Part shown: in pieces, positions 1-8,859 of the stretch
Layout of the letters: each line of letters starts with the position of its first letter
How positions within the stretch are numbered: the first letter of the stretch is position 1
Assembly (NCBI RefSeq): GCF_019711375.1
Contig: NZ_CP081295.1
Location: forward strand, 248,001-312,000
Reading direction: 5' to 3'
Source: Qipengyuania aurantiaca
GTDB lineage: Bacteria > Pseudomonadota > Alphaproteobacteria > Sphingomonadales > Sphingomonadaceae
DNA length: 64,000 nucleotides
The notes under the pieces: model-generated
What the model was told of the DNA's origin: nothing
Databases searched by the model: none
What the model saw: the letters and a program-made list of their open reading frames with translations, nothing else
Made by a program: the position numbers and the translations under genes

Positions 1-105
1 CTTGTCATCACTCATGATCCCGAACTCGCCGAGCATTGCGAGCGCGTGCTGACGCTTGGCGACGGACGCATCGCCAGCGACACCGCGCAAGCGCCCGCCG
101 CATGA
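1..105 (+). CDS. ABC transporter ATP-binding protein, C-terminal end only (partial)
   Basis: Only the last 34 codons are inside the window. They read [20 protein letters not shown] and onward, which fits the H-loop (the His of the THD triplet) and the final beta strands of a LolD/YbbA-type ABC ATPase. The TGA stop at 103-105 overlaps the ATG of the next gene (ATGA), so the two are almost certainly one ABC exporter operon. By analogy with YbbA/YbbP the ATPase would energise the FtsX-like permease that follows. Substrate unknown. Confidence 0.8.
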   Translation, partial: LVITHDPELAEHCERVLTLGDGRIASDTAQAPAA

Positions 106-2609
106 GCTGGGCCACCGCCTGGCGGATCGCGCGGCGCGATCTCAACGCGCGCTTCAAGGGGCTGCGGCTCCTCCTCGTGTGCATCTTCCTCGGCACGGCG
201 GCGCTGGCGGCGATCGGTTCGCTGACCGCCGCGATCGAGCGCGAACTGGCCGCCAACGGGCAGGCTTTTCTCGGCGGCGACGTACAGATCGAACTCTGGC
301 AGCGCTCGCTGAACGACGATGAGCGCGCGGCGCTGGAGGAACTCGGCACGGTGTCCGCTGGAACGCGTCTTCAGGCGATGGCGCGCAAGGACGATATTGC
401 CGCGCCCATCGAATTGAAGGCGGTCGACGGGGCCTACCCGCTCTATGGCACGCTGGTGCTCGAGGGCGGTCGTGAAGCTGACGCACCGCAGGACAACGAG
501 GCCTATCTCGCCCCCGGAGCGGCCGACCGGCTCGGTGTAGCCGTAGGCGACAGCATCGCCATCGGTACCGAAACGCTGCAAGTGGCCGGGATTATCGAAG
601 ACGAGCCCGACCGGCTCGGTGAAGGCTTCCAGCTCGGCCCGACGATCATCGTCGCCGAAGACCTTCCGGAACGCGCCGGCCTTTTGGCCCCGGGCGCAAT
701 GTATCAGAGCAAGACGCGCGTAGCTCTTTCTACGCCGCGTAATCTGGAGGCGGTGGAGGAAGACCTTGAAGCCCGCTTCCCCGATGCAGGCTTCGATATC
801 GACACCGCCGAACGCGCCGCGCCGGGGACCGACCGCTTTGTCGAACGGATGAGCGAATTCCTCACCCTGGTCGGCCTTGCCGCGCTCGTTATCGCCGGGA
901 TCGGCATCGGCGGCGGCGTGTCCTCCTATCTCGATGCGCGGCGCCAGTCGGTGGCCACGCTCAAGGTCCTGGGCGCTGACAGCCGCGATATCGCGCGCGT
1001 CTATGCCCTGCAGATCTTCGCCGCTTCCGCCGTCGGAAGCCTCGCCGGGCTTGCGGTGGGCGTGGCGGTCGTCCCGATCCTCGCCAGTGCGCTGAAGGGG
1101 CTGCTGCCCGTCGACGCAGGCTTCGTGTTCGACCCGGGCGCGCTGCTGCTGGCCGCCGCCTATGGCCTGCTGGTGGCGCTCGTCTTTGCCGCGCCGCCGC
1201 TGATGCGCGCGCGGCACTTCCCGGCCATGGCGCTGATGCGCGCCCGCGTAGCCCCGCTGGCGCGCGACAAGGCGGCGATCCTCATCGTCATCGCGGGCCT
1301 CGCAGCCATTGTCGGGCTCGCGCTCGTCACCTCGAGCCGCCCGATGCTGGCGGGCGGCTTTCTCGCCGGGGCCGCCGTGGTGCTGGGCCTGCTCGCGCTG
1401 CTCGGCTGGCTCATCCGAAAGGGCGCAGGTGCCCTGCCCCGCCCGAAAAGTCCCATTGCGCGCGCCGCGCTCGCCAATATCCATCGGCCCGGATCGAGCA
1501 CCGGAGCGCTGGTGACCGCCTTGGGTTTCGGCCTTGCCGCCTTCGTCCTCCTCGCCGCCATCCAGAGCAGCATCGACGGCAATATCCAGAGCCGCGTGCC
1601 GGAACGCGCGCCCGACTATTTCGTGCTCGACGTACCCCGCGACCGGCAGGCCGATTTCGAGGCGCTGGTCGCGCAAACGGATGCCGAAGCACAGGTGCGC
1701 GCCGTCCCGGCCTTGCGTGGTTCGGTGCTCGCCTTCGGTCCCGAGGGCGCGATGACCCGCACCTCCTCGCTGGAGGAGATCCCCGACGGCGCCTGGGCCC
1801 TGCGCGGCGAACGTGGTCTGACCTATGCCGACGAAGTTCCTCCCGGCAACGAACTCACCGGCGGCCAGTGGTGGGGGCCGATGTATCAGGGCGAACCGCT
1901 CGTCTCGGTGGACGAGGAATTTGCGCGCGCGGCCGGGCTGGAAATCGGCGACAAACTGTCTTTTGGCGTGCTCGGCGCGGAGGTCGAGACACGCATCGCC
2001 AACACCCGCCGCATCGACTGGGAAAGCATGGGCTTCAACTATGTGTTCGTGCTCAGCCCCAACGCGCTGGCGGACACGCCGCACAATCTTGCGGCCACCA
2101 TCGAGCTGACCGAAGGCACGCCGACCAGGCCGCTTCTCCAGGCGCTAGTCCGTGAATTTCCCTCGACCTCGGTGATCGAGGTGGGCGGCGTGCTGCAGCA
2201 GGCACGCACCATCCTCGAACAGGTCGGTCTCGCCACTCTCGCCGCGGCAAGCGTTGCCGTGCTGGCGGGTCTTGCCGTCCTCTTGGGAGCAATCGCCGCA
2301 GCCCGCGCCTCGCGGACCTATGACACCGTGGTGCTGCGCGTTCTGGGCGCAGACCGGCGGCAGGTGCTGACCATGCAGCTGGCGGAATACGCGCTGCTGG
2401 CCGGTGCGCTGGCGATCGTCGCCCTCGGACTCGGCTCGCTCACCGCGTGGCTGGTGGTGACGCAACTGTTCGAATTCGACTGGTTGCCCGACTGGGGCGA
2501 GGTTTTCGCCGTGCTCGGCCTCGGGGTGGCCGTGGTGCTGGTCTTTGCCGTGGGCGGCTCCCTGCCGCTGCTGCATGCGAAACCCGCCCAGGCATTGAGA
2601 GCGCTTTAA
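102..2609 (+). CDS. FtsX-like ABC transporter permease (YbbP type)
   Basis: The protein has 835 residues. The start at 102 is chosen because it overlaps the stop of the ATPase and gives an N-terminus [20 protein letters not shown] leading into the first membrane helix. Two FtsX domains are visible. The first, near residues 255-380, has a helix followed by the [20 protein letters not shown] coupling segment. The second, near the C-terminus, has the parallel element [19 protein letters not shown]. Between them are further hydrophobic helices and a large soluble region near residues 480-690. The architecture matches inner-membrane YbbP-type permeases of lipid or lipoprotein-related ABC exporters. 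The cargo cannot be deduced. Confidence 0.88.
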   Translation: MSWATAWRIARRDLNARFKGLRLLLVCIFLGTAALAAIGSLTAAIERELAANGQAFLGGDVQIELWQRSLNDDERAALEELGTVSAGTRLQAMARKDDIAAPIELKAVDGAYPLYGTLVLEGGREADAPQDNEAYLAPGAADRLGVAVGDSIAIGTETLQVAGIIEDEPDRLGEGFQLGPTIIVAEDLPERAGLLAPGAMYQSKTRVALSTPRNLEAVEEDLEARFPDAGFDIDTAERAAPGTDRFVERMSEFLTLVGLAALVIAGIGIGGGVSSYLDARRQSVATLKVLGADSRDIARVYALQIFAASAVGSLAGLAVGVAVVPILASALKGLLPVDAGFVFDPGALLLAAAYGLLVALVFAAPPLMRARHFPAMALMRARVAPLARDKAAILIVIAGLAAIVGLALVTSSRPMLAGGFLAGAAVVLGLLALLGWLIRKGAGALPRPKSPIARAALANIHRPGSSTGALVTALGFGLAAFVLLAAIQSSIDGNIQSRVPERAPDYFVLDVPRDRQADFEALVAQTDAEAQVRAVPALRGSVLAFGPEGAMTRTSSLEEIPDGAWALRGERGLTYADEVPPGNELTGGQWWGPMYQGEPLVSVDEEFARAAGLEIGDKLSFGVLGAEVETRIANTRRIDWESMGFNYVFVLSPNALADTPHNLAATIELTEGTPTRPLLQALVREFPSTSVIEVGGVLQQARTILEQVGLATLAAASVAVLAGLAVLLGAIAAARASRTYDTVVLRVLGADRRQVLTMQLAEYALLAGALAIVALGLGSLTAWLVVTQLFEFDWLPDWGEVFAVLGLGVAVVLVFAVGGSLPLLHAKPAQALRAL

Positions 2610-2728
2610 GGCAGCAAACCGCACTTGGCAGAAGGCGGTCGCGAGGCCTGCCTTGGCCTTCCTCCAATGAAGCCTAGCCTGTTCATTTGCCAAGCATGGC
2701 GCATGCCCATAGCGCGCAGCACGCAGGC

Positions 2729-2758
2729 AAAAGAAAAGGGGACCCAGAGGCCCCCTTT
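2729..2758 (-). terminator. Intrinsic terminator of the TonB receptor gene
   Basis: On the minus strand, just after the receptor stop, the arms AAAGGGG and CCCCTTT (2735-2741 and 2752-2758) form a GC-rich hairpin. An inner CC/GG pairing encloses a four-base loop. A CTTTT run follows at 2729-2733. This is a classical Rho-independent layout for the minus-strand gene. It may also stop transcription arriving from the permease gene. Confidence 0.75.
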
Positions 2759-2784
2759 CCCACATCCTAGCTATTGCGAAGCGG

Positions 2785-5493
2785 TCAGAACTTGAACTTC
2801 GCGGCGACGCCGTAGGTGCGCGGCTGGTTCGGATAGCCCGAGATCGATTCGCCCTGCGCCACCGACGGGAAGAAGGTGGTGATGTAGCGATCGTCGAGCA
2901 AATTGCGACCCCAGACCGTCAGTTCGAGGCCCATGGCCATCGCATAGGTCGCCGAAGCGTTCATGCTGTTGACTTCGCGCGTGTAGAACTGCGCGATGTC
3001 GCGAGCCGGGCCGAAGTCGGGGTTGGCCGGATCGGTTTCATCGTCGATGAAGTTCGGGAACCCGTCGAGTGCCGGAACCTGCGACTGGTAGGAGAAATCG
3101 CCGCGCAGGATGAAGCGATCGCCCGCGTCGTTGATTTCCTTGTTCCAGCTCGCACCGAAGACAGCCGACAGTTCCGGAACGCCGGCGCGCTGCAGACCCG
3201 AAAGATCGCCAACAGCCGAACCGGTGAACTCGTCGTAGACAGCGTCGAGATAGGTCATGGCGACATTCAGCGTCAGCGAGTCGGTCGGGCGGACATTGCC
3301 GTCGAACTCGATACCGAAGGTTTCCTGCTTACCTGCGTTGCTGAGCACGAAGGACGAGCCCACGAAGGTGTTGGCCTGGAAATCGTCGATGTTCTGCTGG
3401 AAGATCGTCAGGTTCGCTGCCGCATAGTCCCAGTTACCCTTGATGCCGATCTCGAAGACTTCCGAAGTCTCGGCGGCCGCGAAACGAGTGCCGGGGCGAA
3501 GGTTGGTGACGGCAAGACCCTGCGCCTGCAGCGCGAGGAAATCGGCCTCAAGCGGACGGCTGTCGCGCGAGAGGTTGAAGCTCGGCGCCTTGTAACCGGT
3601 TGCCCAGCTTGCATAGACGTTGAGCGTCGGCGAGATCTCGTAGGCGAGACGGACGTTGTAGCTCCACTGATCGTCGTCGGTGGCGCAATCTTCCACGGCG
3701 TTCGGGCAGTTCTGCAACGGCGGCAGGAACTGCAGCTGGGTCAGGCCGAGCAGCGGGTTAACCGCAGGGTTGGTGTCGTTCGCGTCGGCGAAAGCCTGAA
3801 CCCCCTGCTGGATTGCTGCAACGATCGGGGCGGTGGTCGGATCGGCAAGCAATGCGCCGATCTGTGCCGGGGTAGCCGGGCCACCGAATCCGAAGGCATC
3901 GCCGACCTGCGCCGGGAACGCGGTCGCGAAGATCGCGCGGTTGCCCGAAGCCACCAGGTCGATGTTCGAGAAAACATCGGTGCTGACCGAATCGGTCACG
4001 ATCTGCTTCTTGTCCTTGGTGTAATTGGCACCAAGCGTCAGCACGAGAGCGTCGGTGATCTCGAAATCGACATTGCCGAAGATCGAGAGCGCTTCGTTTT
4101 CCTGCGAGATGCTGTTGAAGAAGCCCTGACCCTCGGCGAAGAATTGGCCGGTGAAGTCGGTGGCGTTCAGCGCGCCCAGGGTCGCTTCAAGCGAAGGAAT
4201 GCTCTGCGTGCCCTGGGTCAGGCCCTGCACCAGCAGGTCGGCGTAGTTGCGGAAGTCGCTGCCGTAAACGATCTGGTCGGCGGTATCGACGCTCTCGTCG
4301 AAGTAATAGCCGCCCAGCAGGAAGTTGAACGGACCGTCGAAGTCGGAGGCGAAGCGCAGTTCCTGCGTGAAGGTGTCGATGTCGGCATCGCCGATGTTCG
4401 CACCGGTCGCGAGGCTGGCGCTGGTGAAGTCGACGTCCTGGTCGGCCGCAAGGCTGGTTTCGCGATATGCGGTGATCGACGTCGCGGTGATCGCGCCGAA
4501 CTCGTAATCGAGCTGGCCCGAAATGCCGTAGTTCTGCACTTCGTTGATCGGGTCGACATCGGTAAAGATGACATCGCCATCAGGGTTATTGTTGAAGTCG
4601 TTCACCTGGCCGCCGATGAGGCGGATGACCGAGGTTTCGAGCGACGGACGGACGTTGACGACGCCGCAGCAACGCTCTTCGATTTCGTCGTAATCGGCGA
4701 TGATGCGGGCCTGCAGCGGACCGCCGTTGTCGAACAGCAGCTGGCCGCGGGTGAACCAGCGGTTACGGTCGTTCACGTCTTCGCCGTTGAAGCCATTGGT
4801 GAGATAGCCGTCACGGTTGTTCCAGCCGGCACCTGCGCTGAACGCGATCGAATCGCTGATCGGGCCGGTGACGTAGCCCTTCACGACCTTGGCATCGAAA
4901 TTGCCGTAGCTGGCTTCCACGCTGCCGCTGAAGTCGAATTCAGGGCGCTTGGTGACCAGCGAGATCACGCCGGCGCTGGCGTTCTTGCCGAAAAGGGTCG
5001 ACTGCGGGCCGCGCAGGACCTCGACGCGCTGGATGTCGGGAAGGTCCGAAATCTGGGCGATCGCACGGCTGCGGTAGACGCCGTCCACGAACATGGCGAC
5101 CGACGGTTCGAGACCGATGTTGTTGCCGTCCGTACCGAAGCCGCGGACCGAGTAGCTGGTTGCGAAAGCGCTCTGCAGCGTGCTGACGCGGAGCGAGGGA
5201 ACCACGGTGGCCAGATCGGCGATGTCGCGGATCTGCGCCTGTTCGATGGTTTCGGCGGTGGTCACGCTGACGGCGACGGGGACTTCCTGGAGCGTCTGTT
5301 CACGCTTGGTCGCAGTCACGACGATGATGTTGGGATCCGGGCTCTCGGCCTGCTCTTCGGCGTCGTCATAGACGGCGGCCTGGTCTTCGCCTTCATCCTG
5401 CGCGAGCGCCGCGGTGGGCATGGCAAGTGCGGCAGTGCCGACCAGAAGGGCGGAGCGAACGGTCGCACCGCGACCGAAACGGGTAAATTTCAT
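2785..5493 (-). CDS. TonB-dependent outer-membrane receptor
   Basis: The protein has 902 residues. The ATG at 5493 is chosen over an in-frame one 42 bases upstream because it gives a clean signal peptide (basic MKFTRFGRG, hydrophobic core, cleavage after ALA near residue 31) and is preceded by a GAGAGG ribosome site. After the signal comes an acidic linker, then IIVVTATKREQTLQEVPVAV (TonB-box and plug start). Plug motifs include RGFGTDG and VEVLRGPQSTLFGKNASAGV, followed by a long beta-barrel and a C-terminal aromatic (AKFKF). The family imports siderophores, cobalamin, sugars or other large solutes across the outer membrane. The gene stands alone with no transport or enzyme partner, so the substrate is unknown. 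Confidence 0.9.
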   Translation of the reverse strand: MKFTRFGRGATVRSALLVGTAALAMPTAALAQDEGEDQAAVYDDAEEQAESPDPNIIVVTATKREQTLQEVPVAVSVTTAETIEQAQIRDIADLATVVPSLRVSTLQSAFATSYSVRGFGTDGNNIGLEPSVAMFVDGVYRSRAIAQISDLPDIQRVEVLRGPQSTLFGKNASAGVISLVTKRPEFDFSGSVEASYGNFDAKVVKGYVTGPISDSIAFSAGAGWNNRDGYLTNGFNGEDVNDRNRWFTRGQLLFDNGGPLQARIIADYDEIEERCCGVVNVRPSLETSVIRLIGGQVNDFNNNPDGDVIFTDVDPINEVQNYGISGQLDYEFGAITATSITAYRETSLAADQDVDFTSASLATGANIGDADIDTFTQELRFASDFDGPFNFLLGGYYFDESVDTADQIVYGSDFRNYADLLVQGLTQGTQSIPSLEATLGALNATDFTGQFFAEGQGFFNSISQENEALSIFGNVDFEITDALVLTLGANYTKDKKQIVTDSVSTDVFSNIDLVASGNRAIFATAFPAQVGDAFGFGGPATPAQIGALLADPTTAPIVAAIQQGVQAFADANDTNPAVNPLLGLTQLQFLPPLQNCPNAVEDCATDDDQWSYNVRLAYEISPTLNVYASWATGYKAPSFNLSRDSRPLEADFLALQAQGLAVTNLRPGTRFAAAETSEVFEIGIKGNWDYAAANLTIFQQNIDDFQANTFVGSSFVLSNAGKQETFGIEFDGNVRPTDSLTLNVAMTYLDAVYDEFTGSAVGDLSGLQRAGVPELSAVFGASWNKEINDAGDRFILRGDFSYQSQVPALDGFPNFIDDETDPANPDFGPARDIAQFYTREVNSMNASATYAMAMGLELTVWGRNLLDDRYITTFFPSVAQGESISGYPNQPRTYGVAAKFKF

Positions 5494-5564
5494 GTTGTAG
5501 CGTCCTCTCAAACGTTCACGTGTCTTGGCCTGCAATCAGTCCCCAAACCACGCAGACGTATGCG

Positions 5565-5593
5565 GAATTATGGGGAGAGTGCCGCCCACTCAA
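5565..5593 (-). promoter_or_regulatory. Putative sigma70-type promoter of the TonB receptor gene
   Basis: On the minus strand TTGAGT (5588-5593) is followed after 17 bases by TAATTC (5565-5570), about 75 bases before the receptor start codon. The -35 box lies inside one arm of an 8-bp inverted repeat, TCAAGTGT at 5590-5597 and ACACTTGA at 5647-5654, which could be a regulator site. Inference from pattern only. Confidence 0.4.
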
Positions 5594-5763
5594 GTGTTTA
5601 GCGCGACTATTACACAGGGCGGCCTGTAGTGTGCTTTTCGAGTCACACACTTGAACAGCGCACCGCACGGCTTGCCGCATTGCACCATTTACGCTAGGGG
5701 CGCGCACGAATTGGCAGCGCCGGAATCGCGCGCCGCTACGGCATCCTTACGAAAGCACATATT

Positions 5764-7584
5764 ATGTCCCGCGACCTTCGCAACGTGGCGATCATCGCCC
5801 ACGTCGACCATGGCAAGACAACGCTCGTCGACCAGCTCTTCCGCCAGTCGGGCACTTTCCGCGAAAACCAGCGCGTCGAAGAACGCGCCATGGATTCGAA
5901 CGACCTGGAAAAGGAACGCGGGATCACGATTCTCGCCAAGTGCACCAGCGTCGAGTGGAACGGTACGCGCATTAACATCGTCGACACGCCCGGCCACGCC
6001 GACTTCGGCGCCGAGGTGGAGCGTATCCTCTCCATGGTCGACGGTGTCATCCTGCTGGTCGACAGCGCCGAAGGCCCGATGCCGCAGACCAAGTTCGTCA
6101 CCGGCAAGGCGCTCGGCCTCGGCCTGCGCCCGATCGTGGTCGTCAACAAGATCGACCGTGGTGACGCACGTCCGCAGGAAGTGCTCGACGAAGTATTCGA
6201 CCTGTTCGCTTCGCTCGACGCGAACGACGAGCAGCTCGACTTCCCGAGCCTCTGGGCCTCGGGCCGTGACGGCTACGCCAGCGACGACGAGACCGCACGT
6301 GACGGTAATCTCGAGCCGCTGTTCAAGCTCATCGTCGACCACGTTCCCGCTCCGGGTCTCGACACCGAGGCACCGTTCAGCTTCCTCGCCACCCTGCTCG
6401 ACCGCGACAACTTCATGGGCCGCGTGCTTACGGGTCGCGTCCAGTCGGGCAAGATCAATCTCAACGATCCGATCCACGCGCTGGACGCGGATGGCAAGGT
6501 CATCGAAGTCGGCCGCGCAACCAAGCTCATGTCGTTCGACGGCCTCGACCGCGTTCCGGTGGAAAGCGCCGTTGCAGGCGACATCATCGCGCTTGCCGGA
6601 CTTGAAAAGGCCACCGTGTCGAACACCATCGCCGATCCGAGCGTGAAGACGCCGATCGAAGCGCAGCCGATCGACCCGCCGACGCTCGCGATGCAGTTCT
6701 CGGTCAACGACAGCCCGCTGGCAGGCCGCGAAGGCACCAAGGTGACGAGCCGCATGATCCGCGACCGCCTTTACCGTGAAGCCGAAACCAACGTGGCCAT
6801 TCGCATTACCGAAAGCGCCGACAAGGACAGCTTCGAAGTCGCGGGCCGCGGCGAATTGCAACTGGGCGTGCTGATTGAAACGATGCGCCGCGAAGGCTTC
6901 GAGCTCGGCATCAGCCGCCCGCGCGTGCTGTTCCGTGAAGAGAATGGCCAGCGCATGGAGCCGTTCGAAACGGTCGTCATCGACGTCGACGACGAGCATT
7001 CGGGCACGGTTGTCGAGAAGATGCAGCGCCGCAAGGCCGAGCTGACCGAAATGCGCCCGTCGGGCCAGGGCAAGACCCGCATCACCTTCTCCGCCCCCTC
7101 GCGCGGCCTCATCGGCTACCACGGCGAATTCCTCTCCGACACGCGCGGTACGGGCATCATGAACCGCCTGTTCGAGAAGTACGACACCTATCGCGGCCCG
7201 ATCGAAGGCCGCCAGAACGGCGTACTTATCTCGATGGTCCCGGGTGAAGCCGTGCCCTACGCGCTCAACGCTCTCGAAGAGCGTGGTGAACTGTTCATCG
7301 GCGGCGGCGCGAAGATCTACGAAGGTATGGTGATCGGCGAGAACGCCAAGCCCGACGATCTCGAAGTGAACCCGATGAAGTCGAAGCAGCTGACGAACTT
7401 CCGTTCGACCGGCAAGGACGACGCCATCCGCCTCACCCCGCCGCGCGTGATGACGCTGGAACAGGCCATCGCCTATATCGACGACGACGAGATGGTCGAA
7501 GTGACGCCAGAGAACATCCGTCTGCGCAAGGCCATCCTCGACCCGCACGAGCGCAAGCGCGCCAAGCGCGCCGCGCAGGGCTGA
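5764..7584 (+). CDS. typA: Translational GTPase TypA/BipA
   Basis: The protein has 606 residues, the normal family length. The N-terminal GTPase domain carries G1 AHVDHGKT (residues 12-19), the [10 protein letters not shown]3 region and the NKID G4 motif. EF-G-like domain II, an EF-G domain V-like region and the TypA-specific C-terminal domain ([20 protein letters not shown] stretch, then the conserved tail with [18 protein letters not shown]) follow. TypA binds the ribosome in an EF-G-like manner and supports growth under cold or other stress. It is monocistronic here: a 270-base gap separates it from the divergent receptor, and it converges with the next gene. Confidence 0.96.
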   Translation: MSRDLRNVAIIAHVDHGKTTLVDQLFRQSGTFRENQRVEERAMDSNDLEKERGITILAKCTSVEWNGTRINIVDTPGHADFGAEVERILSMVDGVILLVDSAEGPMPQTKFVTGKALGLGLRPIVVVNKIDRGDARPQEVLDEVFDLFASLDANDEQLDFPSLWASGRDGYASDDETARDGNLEPLFKLIVDHVPAPGLDTEAPFSFLATLLDRDNFMGRVLTGRVQSGKINLNDPIHALDADGKVIEVGRATKLMSFDGLDRVPVESAVAGDIIALAGLEKATVSNTIADPSVKTPIEAQPIDPPTLAMQFSVNDSPLAGREGTKVTSRMIRDRLYREAETNVAIRITESADKDSFEVAGRGELQLGVLIETMRREGFELGISRPRVLFREENGQRMEPFETVVIDVDDEHSGTVVEKMQRRKAELTEMRPSGQGKTRITFSAPSRGLIGYHGEFLSDTRGTGIMNRLFEKYDTYRGPIEGRQNGVLISMVPGEAVPYALNALEERGELFIGGGAKIYEGMVIGENAKPDDLEVNPMKSKQLTNFRSTGKDDAIRLTPPRVMTLEQAIAYIDDDEMVEVTPENIRLRKAILDPHERKRAKRAAQG

Positions 7585-7600
7585 CCTTTCCTATCCCGCG

Positions 7601-8356
7601 CTATCCTGCGGCGAGCCAGCTCTCGCCCAGCACTAGCGCGGCATAGAGCAGCGCCCCCCCCAGGAAAGGCAGGAAAAAGCTTTTCCGGTCTTCCGGCAGC
7701 TCTTCCTTGAGCACCAGCAGGACGATACCGCCTGCCACGAAGGCGAAGATGCAGCCGATGGCCATCTCGGACAGTTCCACCACCAGTCCGAGGGCCCAAC
7801 CTCCCAGAGTGGCGGCGGCCAGCACCCAGCGACCGCGCGCGTCGTAAATCTCGGGGTGATCCGCGCGCGTGCCGAAGTCTGCCGTCACCAGGTGAAGCAC
7901 CATGGCTGCGAAATAGAGCATGAGGCCCGCAGCGCTCGGGTCCTCCCGATGATTGAGCAGGTATGCAATGAGGCCGACGAGCAGCGCACTCGCGCCGATG
8001 TGAAGCCAGAACACCGGGTGATGCGGCCGGTCCCTGCCCTCCCGCTCCATCCGCTCGTCACGCGACAAGGCAAGAGCCCGCTCCAACCCGTAGAACAGCG
8101 CCAATCCCACCAGCGAGAGCGTGTAGACCAGCCCTTCGGCCAGCTGCGCATCGAGGCCGGTCGCCTCCTCGAATGTCCCGGCATGGGCGCCCAGTTCGGG
8201 CAGAATGTGCAGAAACACGTAGCCGACAGCCACACCGCCAGCGAAGGATAGCCAGCGACTACGCGGGTTCCGGTCGAGAAAGCGCAATTGGCCGACAAAG
8301 ATATGCACCGCCGAAAAGGCAACGGCCATGGCGAAAGTCACAAGCGTGATATTCAT
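7601..8356 (-). CDS. ZIP-like integral membrane protein
   Basis: The protein has 251 residues with about seven or eight hydrophobic helices. An early helix carries HILPELGAHAG and a late one reads VVELSEMAIGCIFAFVAGGI followed by LKEELPEDRKSFFLPFLGGA. This His/Glu pattern inside helices resembles ZIP-family divalent metal transporters, but I do not see the full histidine-rich ZIP signature. A related metal-transport role is therefore inference. The gene converges with typA (17 bases apart) and diverges from the receiver gene at 8473. Confidence 0.6.
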   Translation of the reverse strand: MNITLVTFAMAVAFSAVHIFVGQLRFLDRNPRSRWLSFAGGVAVGYVFLHILPELGAHAGTFEEATGLDAQLAEGLVYTLSLVGLALFYGLERALALSRDERMEREGRDRPHHPVFWLHIGASALLVGLIAYLLNHREDPSAAGLMLYFAAMVLHLVTADFGTRADHPEIYDARGRWVLAAATLGGWALGLVVELSEMAIGCIFAFVAGGIVLLVLKEELPEDRKSFFLPFLGGALLYAALVLGESWLAAG

Positions 8357-8426
8357 GGACCACTCATGACCGCGTGGCCGCAGTGAAACAAGGGCAGCAA
8401 TTATTACGATTTTGCGGCCAAATGCG

Positions 8427-8451
8427 GGAACCCGCTCTAGTTTAGCGGGTT
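8427..8451 (+). promoter_or_regulatory. Putative EcfG-type (general stress) promoter with embedded palindrome
   Basis: GGAAC at 8427-8431 is followed after 16 bases by GGTT (8448-8451). This resembles the alphaproteobacterial EcfG promoter GGAAC-N16/17-CGTT with one mismatch in the -10. The spacer and its edges hold a perfect inverted repeat AACCCGCT/AGCGGGTT (8429-8436 and 8444-8451), and GCGGG at 8424-8428 can alternatively pair with CCCGC at 8431-8435. An AGGAGGC ribosome site lies just upstream of the start at 8473. Confidence 0.4.
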
Positions 8452-8472
8452 TCGAGCCTCAGGAGGCAATCA

Positions 8473-8859
8473 ATGCAACGCATCATGGTCGTCGACGACG
8501 AGGCTCTCGTCCTGTTCGATCTCGTCATGACCGTCGAGGATCTTGGCTACGCGGTGTTCTGCGACAGCATCAGCGTGCCCGAAGCGCTCGAATGTCTTGG
8601 CGACGATTGCCCCGACGCTGCCCTGCTCGACATCGACGTGGGCGGAACGCTCGTATGGCCGCTTGCGCGCGTTCTAAAGGAACGCGGCTGTCCCATTTCC
8701 TTCGTCAGCGCCAACAGCGCGCATCAGGAATTGCAGGACGAATTTGCCGAAGCTGCATTCATCGACAAACCTGCCTCAAGCCAGCAGATTGCCAAAACGC
8801 TTGAAACGCTGCTGAGCACCACTCCAACAGAGCAGAAGGTCGTCGCTAGTCGAGCGTGA
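8473..8859 (+). CDS. Single-domain response regulator (receiver only)
   Basis: The protein has 128 residues consisting of one receiver domain with no output domain. Visible residues are the acidic pair D8/D9 in VVDDE, the phospho-acceptor D53 in LLDIDVGG, S79 in the switch position and K99 in IDKP. The LDIxVxxGxxxPLA pattern is typical of receivers partnering HWE-family kinases. Such proteins act as phosphate sinks or shuttles; LovR beside the LOV kinase LovK in Caulobacter is the established example. A strong AGGAGG site precedes the ATG. The last 14 bases overlap the convergent kinase gene at 8846, and the likely partner is that kinase. Confidence 0.88.
   Translation: MQRIMVVDDEALVLFDLVMTVEDLGYAVFCDSISVPEALECLGDDCPDAALLDIDVGGTLVWPLARVLKERGCPISFVSANSAHQELQDEFAEAAFIDKPASSQQIAKTLETLLSTTPTEQKVVASRA

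Noticed and set aside
5689..7548. A 619-codon open frame opposite typA
   Set aside because: Shadow of a highly conserved gene; the translation is His/Arg/Asp-rich and low in structure, with no recognisable domain.
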